A stretch of DNA of 64,000 nt from Hexactinellida sp. DTS-2022 (Eukaryota > Porifera > Hexactinellida): assembly GCA_028753945.1 (NCBI GenBank), contig JAPNXP010000002.1:7998001-8062000 (forward strand), in the 5' to 3' direction. Both the position numbers and the translations under genes were made by a program. Numbering within the stretch: the first letter of the stretch is position 1; every line of letters begins with the position of its first letter. Below, piece by piece: positions 1 to 12,110 of this stretch. The notes beneath the pieces were generated by a model that saw only the letters and a program-made list of their open reading frames with translations, was not told the DNA's origin and made no database searches.

Positions 1-2400
1 ATTACGTATAATACGTATTATACGTATTATACGCAATACGCGTATCAAACAATTTAGCTTTTAATGTAGTAACCTTTTGAAGATTCCTACGTCATTTGTC
101 AGCATGGGAAGTCCATTCTATAAACTGTTTTTTGGAGGGATTTGGAGCATAGCTTATCCTGTATATATGCAAAAACCTTTTAATGTTTAGAAACAAAGGA
201 TTACTTATAAAGTAAGGGGGTTATATAGATTTGAAGAATAAGTATGTGCATAGCCTACCCAATATATGGCCTGACAGTAGGTGTACCAGGGATGAACAAG
301 AAGATGGGAAATTTAAATTTTTTAATGTTTTCTATATTGAACTATTAAGTTCTTTATGGGTCTCTAGGTCGTAAACATAACTCAGCAGTGCTAGCCCGTG
401 ATTAGTATTAACTGTAATGAGAACGGTGATTGGATTCTCATAATTTAATAGTAATAATAAACACAAACAGTACAATTTCTATATTATTATACAGTAAATA
501 ATACACAATTATTTGCTTTCTTTACTCTCTCCTCTTTCTCTCTCTGGCTCTAGCAGTGACACACGACACACTTAACTACATAATAGAAATAAAAATAACA
601 GAGTGATACAAATCATGGTAAATACAAATAAGTAGACACATAATTAACTATAATTCAGCTAAGTTAGAGTTTGATTTATCAAGTAAGCTGCTAACAACAC
701 AACATTCGAATTTAATTGATTAATCGAACGTGGGTTAAATAAGAATTCCATACCGAGATGAAAGACCTATTAATTTGCACAAAATCTGTCGACTATTATC
801 TAATAAAACTTTAATTAATTATTCATAATACTAAATCAACTCAGGATATTTGGTATGGGCACCCCCTATAATTCCCAAAGTGACCGCCACCTAACACAGC
901 CATCCCCTCCAGTGCGGCATGGAGGGTTTGTTTTCAATGTGCCAGGACATCCTGAGGGCCAAGATATAATCTCAGTCTGATGAGAGGTTTAACATGCAGA
1001 TTTTTATGAAGGGCATCGTGCGTTACATGGAAATTTGACAATAAAATCATATTTCCCTTATAAGATAAATTAAAGTTACATGATCTACTTACCAGTTTTT
1101 GCAGCTTTGAATATTATCATTTGATTACTTACCTAGGAAAATGAATTATTTTGTAACAGATTTAAGCATTCGCGAATAATCTTCCGTATATCACTGAATG
1201 GGATTAGCTTTGGCCATCATTTAGGTTTTTTATCGTTCCAGATATTTCGTTTTTCGTCCTAAACGAGTAAGTAAGAGATTACAGAACACAATAAATAAGC
1301 AAATAATACATAATCGAACTTATCGATCGATTGCTGTGTTATTCACCTCACCATGCACCGAAGTGTTGAGACATTGAGTTTCAGGTATTCTTATGGAAAT
1401 TGTTCAGAAAAATCTCTATAATCTTCAAGTTTAGAAATTGGACTTGCTTTTTCAGGCCTGTGAACAGAGGAAATCAAGGAATGCCATATTTCGTTATGAT
1501 TTTCTCAGTATACTCTTTGTAGTAGCTTGTTCCAACGATATTCATTTCCCATTCTAGGTGAATGTTGTGCCTACAGCTTCGCCAGTAACCTTAGTAAAAA
1601 TCTAAATCGCTTTAAAGGTGTTTTCTAGCATTCGCTTTAGTGCCTCGTGGCATTGATAAATTTGTCTCAAATTGGAATGCAATTCTTAAGGTTCAGGTAT
1701 CCTCTAGAGTACTTCTACCATAAGTATTTATCCGAATGAATTAATTTTTTTACAGCGGATTACTTCATCCTCAGGATGCCAAAAATACAATAATATTGGC
1801 AAATAAACTAATAGAGGAAAAATCTTTTTTTAAATTTTACCATTTTTGCGGAATAGATCAATCAGAAAAGATAAACAATACCAAGAATATTATTGATAAA
1901 ATGTGTTTAGCTGGATGTAATATAACTTTTGAGTACAGGAATTGTGAATATCTACATTTTTCTGGATTTCAAATACTTTTATGTGATGTCGATTTTCAAA
2001 TGAAGATTTTCCTTATCCAAAATCCAAAAAACAGATGAACTATTCATATTAGGGTAGATCGCAGCCCTGAAAAGTTGTATCTTTACGAGATCTCTCCGAA
2101 ACCGTTGAGTTTTTGATTCTACGACCAAAATTGACAAAATGACTTCTTCCGCAATTCTGAAAATGTTAGTTTTGGGAAAGCGGCTTTTGAAAAAAAAATT
2201 TACAGCAATTATTCCTAAATTGAGGTGACCAAAGTGTGTCAAACTGGAAAAATAATAGGAATCTAGCTTAGAAATCTCTTGAGAGTACTCATTGGTATCA
2301 ATATAATCCCAAAATGCAATAAAAGAGAAATAGACAATGATTTGGATTTTATCTAAATATTCGAAATTTGTAGAGTATACCTGAACCTTAAGTAGTAAGT
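1..2400. repeat. 2.4-kb direct repeat, copy 1 (left end cut by window)
   Basis: The bases match 8622-11021 at a constant offset of 8621 with no difference seen on reading. The left boundary is outside the window; the right boundary is sharp at 2400/2401, where this copy joins hAT coding sequence while the other copy continues into unrelated DNA. The unit begins in palindromic ACGTATAATACGTAT-type sequence, holds a stretch at about 185-260 related to the TTAA-4 element, and ends with a whole TTAA-1 element. It carries no recognisable gene apart from the small ORF inside TTAA-1. Confidence 0.93.
1686..2391. mobile_element. TTAA-1 MITE, copy 1
   Basis: The element is bounded by TTAA on both sides with inverted ends GGTTCAGGTATMCTCTA. 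A TTAA target is typical of piggyBac-like elements, so this is inferred to be a non-autonomous relative. It is 706 bp. A minus-strand reading frame of up to 143 codons (2410-1979) runs through most of it and is partly kept in other copies, but it resembles no transposase I know. Confidence 0.8.
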
Positions 2401-4283
2401 CGATCTCCAAATCTGCATTATCGTTTGATGGCTTTGATGATTGGCGTAATCCAGTTGTGATTAAAACTCATGAAAACTCACTGGAACATAGGGATGCACT
2501 CTTAACTTATCTCAGTAGGCGACGGGGAAAAACAATAGACCACCATCTTCAGAAGCAGATAAATGAGGAGCAAGAATACTGGAATCAAGTTCTTCAACGT
2601 GTCTTATCAGTTATTCGCACCTTAGCCGAACGTGGATTGGCATTTCGAGGAGGTGATGAACGATTTGGCTCTACACACAATGGGAATTTCCTCGGTATAC
2701 TGGAGCTCATTGCTGAATTTGACCCTTTCCTAGCCAGCCACATTAAGCAATATGGCAACTGTGGCAAAGGAAATACCTCATATCTGTCCAAAACGATATG
2801 TGAAGAACTGGTCAAACTGATGTCTTCCAAAGTCAGAGCATCTATTCTGGAGGATATTCAACGAGCCGGATACTTTAGTATTTCTGTTGATTCTACACCC
2901 GACCTCTCACATGTTGATCAGTTAACTGTTATCATTCGGTATGTGTCTCCCGATGACAATGTCCCTGTGGAACGCTTCCTTACATTTCTGCAAATGGAGA
3001 ATCACACTGGCGAATATCTGGCCAACAAAGTATATGGGTATTTGGTTGATGAGTGTGGACTTGATTTTAGTAAATGCAGAGGACAGTCGTACGATAATGC
3101 AGCAAATATGTCCGGAAAATATAATGGCATGCAAAGCAAAATTAGGGAGATGAACAGATTTGCTCTATACATACCTTGTGCTGGACACTCACTGAATCTC
3201 ATTGGTCGTGCTGCTGTAGATTGTTGCCTGGATGCCGTCAATTTCTTCGGTGTTGTTCAACAACTCTACAATTTCTTCTCTGGATCTACCCATCGTTGGG
3301 CAGTACTGCAATCGTATTTGGAAGAAGATTCTACTGTGCTCAAAGGGCTATGTAAGACAAGATGGGAAGCCCACGCGAAAGCCACGTCAGCTGTATTAGA
3401 TGGCTATGATTCCATTACTGGTGCTCTTCATCATATATATGAAGACATTAACGAGAAAGGTGACACAAGGCGAGAGGCTGGTAATCTTAGAGATAAGATG
3501 GAAGAGTTCGAATTTGCTCTGATGTTAGAATTATGGAATCGCATTCTGAAGCAGTTTTACCATACAAGCAAGGCATTACAGGACCCAAAGCTGTCTCTGG
3601 ACACATGCTCGAAACTGTTTGCATCACTCGACAATCTCCTTGTCAAAATCCGTGACAGTTTTGATGAAATTGAACTCAAGGCAAAGGAAAGATTACCAGA
3701 TGTAGACTACAAGGTCGCTACCAAACGGCGACGAACAAAAAAAGTTTTCTTTGATGATGGTGATACTCCATATGCCGATGATACTTTGCTTCCACGAGAT
3801 AAATTCCGGGTCACATCATTTGTGCCAATAGTTGATGCACTACAAGTCAACCTCCAAAAGAGGGCTGAGGCTTACCATAAGGTGGCAGAGGCCTTCGACT
3901 TCCTTATTGACGTCAAAATCTCCGAACAATTGTTGCAAGAGCGAGTTGAAACATTAGTGCAGATGTACTCAGATGACGTGAACACTGATCTTGTACCAGA
4001 AGTGCAGCATTTCCACTCATACATCAAGAAGAACACGACAATAGAGAAAATCAGCTACCAAGACATGTACCATATCATCAAAAAAGATAGAATCGCTATG
4101 GCCTTCCCAAATGTGGAAACGGTGTTGAAACTGTTTCTCAGTCTACCTGTGACAAACTGTTCAGGAGAAAGATCCTTCTCAAAACTGAAACACATCAAAA
4201 ATGAAACACGCACAACGATGGGACAAGAAAGACTGTCATCGCTAAGTATTTTGTATATTAGTCAGATATCCTTCGAAAATTGA
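2401..4283 (+). pseudogene. hAT transposase, DUF4371/ZMYM1-like, 5'-truncated (hAT1)
   Basis: This is a DDE-type hAT cut-and-paste transposase. The frame is open from the junction at 2401 to a stop at 4283; the first possible start is a GTG at 2457 giving 608 codons, but homologous-looking sequence (a GFDDW-type motif) extends upstream of it, so the true 5' end is missing. Visible landmarks are an SVDSTPDLSHVDQL motif near residue 143 (DUF4371 catalytic Asp region), SYDNAANMSG near 213, CAGHSLNLIG near 241, TRWEAHAKA near 301, and the C-terminal hAT dimerisation motif with NCSGERSFSKLKHIKN near 565. The N-terminal TTF-type zinc finger usual in this family is absent because the gene is cut exactly where the 2.4-kb repeat ends. 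The remaining 1.8 kb has no stop or frameshift, so truncation looks recent. Confidence 0.88.
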
Positions 4284-4344
4284 AATTTGAAGACTTAATA
4301 AAGGTATTTAGCTACCAAAAGGCCCGAGGTGTACTGCTGTGAAA

Positions 4345-4450
4345 ATTTATTGTAAACTTGTTCTAAAGTTAAGAGTGAAATTCTATTGTAATCCTGTTCT
4401 GAAGTTATTAGGGAAATTATATTGTAATCTTGCTCTAAAGTTATTATTGA
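4345..4450 (+). repeat. Three-unit tandem repeat in hAT1 3' region
   Basis: Three imperfect units of about 36 bp share the core TTGTAAnCTTGTTCTaAAGTTA. They lie between the hAT1 stop and its right terminus. Subterminal repeats of this kind are common in hAT elements, where transposase binds them. The role here is inferred. Confidence 0.6.
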
Positions 4451-4624
4451 TGAAGAATAAAGTGGGCAATTGCCAATTAAATCTACGTTTCAGTTTATAT
4501 TGGGCGAGGGCGGCCAGGGTGTGAGGTATCTGTGTGACGTTTTGAGATGATTGATAATTGATATTCTAAGTAGGTATTATAAAAAAGGGCCCCATCGTAT
4601 ATTTGGCTTAGGGCCTCATCATGT

Positions 4625-4639
4625 GCTAATCCGGCCCTG
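4625..4639. repeat. Right terminus of hAT1
   Basis: The sequence GCTAATCCGGCCCTG reads CAGGGCCGGATTAGC on the other strand, a typical hAT terminal inverted repeat. Immediately after it, coding sequence of a different hAT begins, so hAT1 is inserted in hAT2. The 8-bp target copy on this side would be 4640-4647; the left end and its target copy are lost. Confidence 0.65.
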
Positions 4640-5466
4640 ATCTCAAGCCTGCAATTGCCGCTACTTTATTAGAAATTGATTTAGATATCGAGTTCTCATC
4701 TGCTGAATGGACACTGTGTGACAAAATAGTCACATGTCTAAAGTGTTTTGAAGAGGCAACAAAGTTGTTATCTTCGAAAGAAGCATCAATCAGCTCAACT
4801 ATTCCCTTTGTATTTACAATCATACGTGCTTTAGAAACAACAACTGAAGATCTTGGAATAATGAGAATGAAAAACAGACTCAAAGGTGCTATGATTGAAA
4901 GATTTAGAGACATTGAGAACTGCGAGCATTATTATCTCTCCTGTTTACTTGATCCACGATATAAGAAATATTTCTTCAAAGATAAATCAAATTTTCAACA
5001 TGCAAGATCTGTGCTAATTTCTAAAGTAGCGAATTCTATTAATTCATCTTCTGAATCTCCAAGATGCGATGACAAAGTTACAGCTGATCAACAGGATCTT
5101 TCTTTCACAAGTTTAATGGAGATAATAATAGCAGAGAACGAAGTAAGTCAATGTACTAGTACTTGCCAGGACCATTCATTTACTAATGCAAAAGACACAG
5201 TTGACAAATATCTAAATGCTACTGTAACTGAGGAATGTTTGGAATTCTGGAAAGAATATTCAAAATCAACAAATCTTTACGAAAAGAAACTAGCTGAACA
5301 AGCATTATTATATCTTACTCCACCACCGACTACCACTGATGTCGAACGTTTATTTTCAACAGCTGGTGACATTGTAACCGATGAAAGGAACAGATTACTC
5401 CCAGCAAATGCGGAAAAAATATTGTTTTGTCGAGAAAACTTACCCAAAGTTGATTTCATTTATTAG
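4640..5466 (+). pseudogene. hAT transposase C-terminal part, interrupted by hAT1 (hAT2)
   Basis: An open frame runs from the hAT1 terminus to TAG at 5464-5466, about 275 codons. The first internal start-type codon is at 4765, but the frame is coding-like from 4640. It has a WTLCDKIVTCL segment, then FEEATKLLSSK (the hAT core after the RNase H-like domain), a DPRYKKYFF motif (about 4951-4977), and a C-terminal dimerisation domain with TPPPTTTDVERLFSTAGDIV followed by NRLLPANAEKI. This pattern resembles ZBED/hobo-like hATs rather than the DUF4371 type. The 5' half is missing: it should lie to the left of hAT1, but that side has been replaced by the 2.4-kb repeat. Confidence 0.85.
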
Positions 5467-5559
5467 AAAAAGATAGTAACACAAATTACGTAATTGAAAA
5501 TTTGCTCAACTATATTAAAATAACTGTGATGATTAATTAAAATAGTATTTATTGTCTTG

Positions 5560-5618
5560 TAAATTGTGGCCGAAATAACGAAATTCGGTTTCGGTAAAAT
5601 ACTGGTTTCGGTCGTTCA
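5560..5618. repeat. Probable right terminus of hAT2
   Basis: About 100 bp after the hAT2 stop the sequence CTGGTTTCGGTCGTTCACTA reads TAGTGAACGACCGAAACCAG on the minus strand, like a hAT inverted end. GTTTCGG also occurs just inside it as a subterminal repeat. The matching left end is not in the window. Confidence 0.45.
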
Positions 5619-5627
5619 CTAATTAAC

Positions 5628-6074
5628 GTTATGGGCGGTTGGTGCCCGGTTTAGAATTTTGATTTGACCTAAATACAAAAAATTGCGACCTTTTGAACGC
5701 ATAAAATGAATAAAAAGGTCATCATCTGATGCGATATTTGATAAAATGTTTAAAATAATTGATTTGGAGTCATAAATCAAAAATGCAAACCGACTACCAA
5801 CTCCGTACGCTTGTGATCTTTAAATATTGTTTCTGATAACAAACATTGATGCCCGCATTGCCAAAATACCGCATAATATCGACCACTTTTGGAAATCGCC
5901 CTATGGGAAATTATACTTGTCAAATTTTGAAACTGACAAAAAATAAAAAGTATAATAGATAGAGACATTTTCTTTTTGGTTTATTGCTTTATAGCGTATA
6001 TGGATCTGTTTCTCACAATTACAGATTAATACAAGCACTTTCATTCACCTGGGGTAATTTAACCTTAATCTATT
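5628..6074 (+). repeat. Dispersed repeat R-A, copy 1
   Basis: About 440 bp from CGTTATGGGCGGTTGGTG to GGGGTAATTTAACCTTAA, matched along its length by 28162-28604 with scattered substitutions. The ends are not inverted copies of each other and no gene is seen, so the class is unknown. Confidence 0.75.
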
Positions 6075-6301
6075 GTATCTTTCTCTCAAAAGTCGGGCAT
6101 TTACCCTTGATTTGGGAAAAATTAATTCTGAGAAAACAGTGATCAAAGTTACCAATCTTTTCTAATTATATGAACAAGGTTTCCGGATGAGCAGGGGGAG
6201 ATAATATGGTGTTTATATTGCCAACCCCTCTTGTTTACACACTTCATGTCTTATTACATCAATTTGTTTCCAAAGTTTGTTTTGTCCTTTCTGGACATGT
6301 G

Positions 6302-6642
6302 CAAGGGCGGCGACAGCACAGCCCCATTAGGGGGCGTAAGGGGGGCGGACCAATGCACTGGAGGGCCAAACTCAATAGTTGTAAACCTTCCAAAATTCAC
6401 ATTCAAACCAACACCGATATTTTTAATGACAAATTTGGTTAAATAATATATAATAGTTACGGTGGGGCATCTCAGCAAAACAGCTAATTATGAACTCCCT
6501 GTCCAGAGCATTTAGCATTTCCGCATTAACATTAAGTTCTCCTATAACAGACAAGCGAGTTCCCGCCCCCCCACAGGGGGCCGGATTAAAATCCCTGGGG
6601 ACGCGGCCGCCCCCCCCGAGCTCCCCCATTACTCCGCTACTG
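6302..6642. mobile_element. Non-autonomous hAT MITE with exact 8-bp target duplication
   Basis: A GC-rich element of 341 bp starts CAAGGGCGGCGAC and ends CCGCTACTG, flanked by exact GACATGTG copies at 6294-6301 and 6643-6650. Ends and target length fit hAT. It contains C/G runs near both ends and no coding sequence. Confidence 0.75.
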
Positions 6643-6650
6643 GACATGTG

Positions 6651-7205
6651 CCACATTGCCTCATTGTGGCAGGCACAAGGGCACTAAATTGGCGTGTTAT
6701 CATTTTATGACCACGTTATACACAGTTTACTGGGTTATCACCGCGTTTCGCATTGGTTATATAGTATCTATTCTAATACTCATAGGTAGATCCATAACTC
6801 ACCTATATGCTAACTTCAACGAACCATGGATTCAAATTATATCCATCGTTGATCCATGTCCTCGGTTCTAATTGTAACGGACATGCCGTCTACCGGTTCT
6901 GAACAAGATCAAAATCGTTTCAATTTTGACTAACCAAGGATTTACCATGGATGCTACATTATAAAACTGAGATAAATTGATATACTTACCCAGTATTCGA
7001 ACGAATTTACTCCCTAAGAATAACCGAGTTACTGCGATGGTTATGAAAAGGTGTAACCGGAAGCTAAACTTGCATGTACCTGAATTATTCCGATAATATA
7101 TTGACCAAATAATGTAATAACATTATAGTGATCAACTAATGTGTATCAATTTTATTATACCAATGTCATTATTATTGACCCGGCGCTTATTCGGGGAAAT
7201 ACAGT
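6651..7205. other. No gene seen
   Basis: AT-rich sequence with no long reading frame or clear repeat, except that 7175-7205 resembles a mariner/pogo MITE end (on the minus strand TACTGTATTTCCCCGAATAAGCGCC). Confidence 0.4.
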
Positions 7206-7212
7206 ATGCTTT

Positions 7213-7440
7213 TACGGATGCTTACTTCCAAATTCTGGCGAATTAACAGAAATTTAACCAGAAATTTAAATGTCGAGACTAGAGTGAATTATATTACTTC
7301 TATATCTTGGGATTATGCTGGAATCGAAATTTTCAAAAGTCTGTCCACTATCCCCTTCAGGGGGCATTTTAGTTGCGTCATTATTGATGTTTTGGCAATT
7401 AAATGAGTGTGTATATACATTTATTCACATTTATTCACAT
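7213..7440 (+). repeat. Dispersed repeat R-D, copy 1
   Basis: Matches 61785-61980: both contain CCCCTTCAGGGG, then GTCATTATTGATNTTTTGG and TACATTTATTCACATTTAT. A further match continues at 7705-7810 against 62675-62775, separated by other sequence in each copy. Confidence 0.7.
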
Positions 7441-7449
7441 AAATATCAG

Positions 7450-7640
7450 GGTTGCCAATCCAATCCAATCGGGAAGATTTTCGAATGCCAATTGCTGCAA
7501 TTTTCATCGGATGAATCATCGGTTGGATTGCTGCAATTTTCATAGATTGGATTGTCGATTGGATTGGTTCGATTTTTTTCGGTGGACTGCAATCGATGAA
7601 TTTTCCTCAAATTTTTTCGATTTTTTTTTTTTTTTCAATT
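7450..7640. repeat. Degenerate AATCC/GGATT simple repeat and T-run
   Basis: Imperfect short repeats of CCAATCC and GATTGGATTG on both strands are followed by a T-run at 7618-7635. No coding signal. Confidence 0.55.
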
Positions 7641-8345
7641 TCTAAATAATGCCAAAATTTAAAATGCTTAATTGCTCGTCAATTAAACCCAATAATATAT
7701 GTTTTAAGTTAGAACAATAGACTCGTCTTAAAGACTATGTACATATAACCAAAGCTACACTGACATGTATAAAGACAACAATGACTATTTAGATAATTAT
7801 TTATTTACATTTTGCATTAACTAACCTACCATGAATTGTGGATTATTTGACTTGGTGTAGATTATATTTATTGTTGCATTATTTGTTATTGATATGAGTG
7901 TTGTTTTACGGCATTAGAACTTTGTTAAGTCATCAGTGGTTTGTTAAATCGGTCGTTGTTTATTCTTTAGCCACCAGAAAAAGTGAGTGGTGGCTTAATT
8001 AGCCACCATCAAAATTTCATTTTGTCGAGCACTGGTGGTAAAGAATTAAGATTTCGTGACCAACCTCTGGCTAATTAAGTTTAATGCCCTAATCTGGTAC
8101 TTAGGATATATCTCGCGATTTGAGCCCCTATGCCGCCTGGAAGTTTGGGCAAACCTTTCCATCGCAACACAATCAACAGGGCCTCCGGCAATCATTTTGA
8201 AAAATTAAGGCCCCTATCTGAACATTTCATAAATTGATATTAGACTGTCTTTGAACCGTATACAATAAGTACTATCTGCATTAAAAATTTCAACTCAATC
8301 AGGACTATACTTTTAATATAAGTTGTTTAATACGTCTTTTATTTG

Positions 8346-8660
8346 TCACGTATTACGTATAATACGTATAATGGAATACGTATTATACGTATACCTTACT
8401 TATAATATTGAGCTCATGGAATTTGCTTTGAACAATTTTTGGTTTAATCGTTATTCTTTTATTGTTAACTGACTCGTAGGTATAGTTAGTTTTGTACAAA
8501 TATAATTATTTGCTAGATGTTGTATTAATAACAAGAATTAGAAATATTCTGTTGAATATATTTCGAAAACATCTCTAGTTGATCATAAATTTAACGTATA
8601 ATACGTACTGGTGGATAGCGTATTACGTATAATACGTATTATACGTATTATACGCAATAC
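8346..8660. repeat. ACGTATAATACGTAT palindromic cluster at duplication junction
   Basis: Three tracts of ACGTATTATACGTAT-type palindrome lie at 8346-8395, 8594-8607 and 8621-8662. The first is a near-perfect inverted repeat around AATGGAAT. The last overlaps the start of the second 2.4-kb repeat and also begins the first copy at position 1. Confidence 0.7.
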
Positions 8661-11021
8661 GCGTATCAAACAATTTAGCTTTTAATGTAGTAACCTTTTG
8701 AAGATTCCTACGTCATTTGTCAGCATGGGAAGTCCATTCTATAAACTGTTTTTTGGAGGGATTTGGAGCATAGCTTATCCTGTATATATGCAAAAACCTT
8801 TTAATGTTTAGAAACAAAGGATTACTTATAAAGTAAGGGGGTTATATAGATTTGAAGAATAAGTATGTGCATAGCCTACCCAATATATGGCCTGACAGTA
8901 GGTGTACCAGGGATGAACAAGAAGATGGGAAATTTAAATTTTTTAATGTTTTCTATATTGAACTATTAAGTTCTTTATGGGTCTCTAGGTCGTAAACATA
9001 ACTCAGCAGTGCTAGCCCGTGATTAGTATTAACTGTAATGAGAACGGTGATTGGATTCTCATAATTTAATAGTAATAATAAACACAAACAGTACAATTTC
9101 TATATTATTATACAGTAAATAATACACAATTATTTGCTTTCTTTACTCTCTCCTCTTTCTCTCTCTGGCTCTAGCAGTGACACACGACACACTTAACTAC
9201 ATAATAGAAATAAAAATAACAGAGTGATACAAATCATGGTAAATACAAATAAGTAGACACATAATTAACTATAATTCAGCTAAGTTAGAGTTTGATTTAT
9301 CAAGTAAGCTGCTAACAACACAACATTCGAATTTAATTGATTAATCGAACGTGGGTTAAATAAGAATTCCATACCGAGATGAAAGACCTATTAATTTGCA
9401 CAAAATCTGTCGACTATTATCTAATAAAACTTTAATTAATTATTCATAATACTAAATCAACTCAGGATATTTGGTATGGGCACCCCCTATAATTCCCAAA
9501 GTGACCGCCACCTAACACAGCCATCCCCTCCAGTGCGGCATGGAGGGTTTGTTTTCAATGTGCCAGGACATCCTGAGGGCCAAGATATAATCTCAGTCTG
9601 ATGAGAGGTTTAACATGCAGATTTTTATGAAGGGCATCGTGCGTTACATGGAAATTTGACAATAAAATCATATTTCCCTTATAAGATAAATTAAAGTTAC
9701 ATGATCTACTTACCAGTTTTTGCAGCTTTGAATATTATCATTTGATTACTTACCTAGGAAAATGAATTATTTTGTAACAGATTTAAGCATTCGCGAATAA
9801 TCTTCCGTATATCACTGAATGGGATTAGCTTTGGCCATCATTTAGGTTTTTTATCGTTCCAGATATTTCGTTTTTCGTCCTAAACGAGTAAGTAAGAGAT
9901 TACAGAACACAATAAATAAGCAAATAATACATAATCGAACTTATCGATCGATTGCTGTGTTATTCACCTCACCATGCACCGAAGTGTTGAGACATTGAGT
10001 TTCAGGTATTCTTATGGAAATTGTTCAGAAAAATCTCTATAATCTTCAAGTTTAGAAATTGGACTTGCTTTTTCAGGCCTGTGAACAGAGGAAATCAAGG
10101 AATGCCATATTTCGTTATGATTTTCTCAGTATACTCTTTGTAGTAGCTTGTTCCAACGATATTCATTTCCCATTCTAGGTGAATGTTGTGCCTACAGCTT
10201 CGCCAGTAACCTTAGTAAAAATCTAAATCGCTTTAAAGGTGTTTTCTAGCATTCGCTTTAGTGCCTCGTGGCATTGATAAATTTGTCTCAAATTGGAATG
10301 CAATTCTTAAGGTTCAGGTATCCTCTAGAGTACTTCTACCATAAGTATTTATCCGAATGAATTAATTTTTTTACAGCGGATTACTTCATCCTCAGGATGC
10401 CAAAAATACAATAATATTGGCAAATAAACTAATAGAGGAAAAATCTTTTTTTAAATTTTACCATTTTTGCGGAATAGATCAATCAGAAAAGATAAACAAT
10501 ACCAAGAATATTATTGATAAAATGTGTTTAGCTGGATGTAATATAACTTTTGAGTACAGGAATTGTGAATATCTACATTTTTCTGGATTTCAAATACTTT
10601 TATGTGATGTCGATTTTCAAATGAAGATTTTCCTTATCCAAAATCCAAAAAACAGATGAACTATTCATATTAGGGTAGATCGCAGCCCTGAAAAGTTGTA
10701 TCTTTACGAGATCTCTCCGAAACCGTTGAGTTTTTGATTCTACGACCAAAATTGACAAAATGACTTCTTCCGCAATTCTGAAAATGTTAGTTTTGGGAAA
10801 GCGGCTTTTGAAAAAAAAATTTACAGCAATTATTCCTAAATTGAGGTGACCAAAGTGTGTCAAACTGGAAAAATAATAGGAATCTAGCTTAGAAATCTCT
10901 TGAGAGTACTCATTGGTATCAATATAATCCCAAAATGCAATAAAAGAGAAATAGACAATGATTTGGATTTTATCTAAATATTCGAAATTTGTAGAGTATA
11001 CCTGAACCTTAAGTAGTAAGT
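8622..11021. repeat. 2.4-kb direct repeat, copy 2
   Basis: Second copy of the segment at 1-2400, same orientation, offset 8621. The 6.2 kb between the copies holds the two nested hAT genes and several MITEs. Apparent identity over 2.4 kb of non-coding DNA implies a very recent duplication, gene conversion, or an assembly artefact. Confidence 0.93.
10307..11012. mobile_element. TTAA-1 MITE, copy 2
   Basis: This is the same element as 1686-2391, carried inside the second 2.4-kb direct repeat. Both TTAA sites and both inverted ends are intact. Confidence 0.8.
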
Positions 11022-11189
11022 ATTATACTTGTGATTATTATACTAGGGTAATTATCTTACGAGGATGCTCTATGTACTTGAATACGAGCATGCTCTCTGT
11101 ACCTTTATACTATCATGCCTATGTACCTTAAGAGCATGCTCCTTGTACCTTATGAGCATTCTCTGTGTACTTTTTGTAACCTCTGCAAT

Positions 11190-11640
11190 TAAGTCTAAAT
11201 GGCGCAAGTTCTGTAATAGTGCTGATTTGACTCTAGACTATTAGTGTTACAAATCCGCCACGTGAATTAATCACAATTATTTAATTATTTATTCCATAGA
11301 TTTTCAATTAATTGCTCAAATTTACCAATATTTGGCTCAGATCAATGATTAGCTCTAGAATAGTATATTATAGTTGAAAATCGACGTGGCGCATTTGGAA
11401 GCTGTACTGATAAGGATAACCTTTGAGAAATCCTTTTTCTCTCCGACATATACTATTTGAGATAACCTCTTCATTAACAAAGTAACTCCCTGGAAATTCT
11501 TACGGAATGTATTTGTTCAAAATGACAATTATATGACCTTTAGTGACGTTAAAAAGGTCAAGAATGTCCGAATGAAATATTTCTTTCGGATTTGGATAGA
11601 TAGCATGTCGAAGTATAACTTGGAGTGGTTAAACATTCCA
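11190..11640 (+). repeat. TTAA-2 family internal fragment
   Basis: Homologous to 15865-16300 and 50748-51175: shared landmarks are GGCGCAAGTTCT, a run ending GAAAATCGACnnGGC, ACAAnTGAC followed by GACCTTTAGTGACGT, and AAAAAGGTCA. It lacks both element ends. Confidence 0.7.
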
Positions 11641-11720
11641 ACTATACTTTAATACACTTTCTATCAAATTCCGAATTAAAATTTGATTCCAAATTATTTT
11701 GACCATTTTGACGTGACAAA

Positions 11721-11875
11721 CAGAGGCGTAGCTAGGCCTGCATGAAGGTGCGGCACTGGTAGATTATGGGTGCGGAAGTTGGCACTAAAGTATCATCCTA
11801 ATTGGATTTTTTGTTTGCACAAATCCTTTTGGTTGCGGCCTGTGTCTCAAATGCTGCACCCTGGCTACGCCTATG
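11721..11875. mobile_element. 155-bp hAT MITE
   Basis: The inverted ends are CAGAGGCGTAGCTAGG and, on the other strand, CATAGGCGTAGCCAGG. Flanks GTGACAAA (11713-11720) and GTGACCAA (11876-11883) are an 8-bp target duplication with one mismatch. The CAGAGGCGTAGC end is a widespread hAT signature. It is too short to code. Confidence 0.8.
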
Positions 11876-11884
11876 GTGACCAAA

Positions 11885-12110
11885 GCTCAAAATCACCGTT
11901 ATTTTCTACAAAATAGATTCCGCAAGATTTCCGGAGAGTGAACTTTGTATAGCTCGCATATCACACAAAAATAATTTGGAGAGAAAAAAAACATTCCTCA
12001 AAAATGATCCTCATCAGCAAAAGGTTTTTTCCCGCAGTGTCGATTTTCAACTTTATTACAAAGTTATGGAGTTAATAAATAGGTAATGCCAAATTTCTGG
12101 TAAATTGAGG
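11885..12110 (-). repeat. TTAA-2 family fragment, inverted
   Basis: Reverse-strand match to the same family region as 15985-16210: GTCGATTTTCAACTTTATTACA mirrors the GAAAATCGAC landmark. It faces the fragment at 11190-11640 across the 155-bp MITE. Confidence 0.6.

Noticed and set aside
1796-2038. 80-codon plus-strand frame in the TTAA-1 element
   Set aside because: It overlaps the longer antisense frame, has no motif, and is broken by indels or base changes in other copies.
1-11021. The 2.4-kb direct repeats as LTRs of a retroelement
   Set aside because: No gag/pol sequence, primer-binding site or polypurine tract lies between them; the interior is hAT genes and MITEs.
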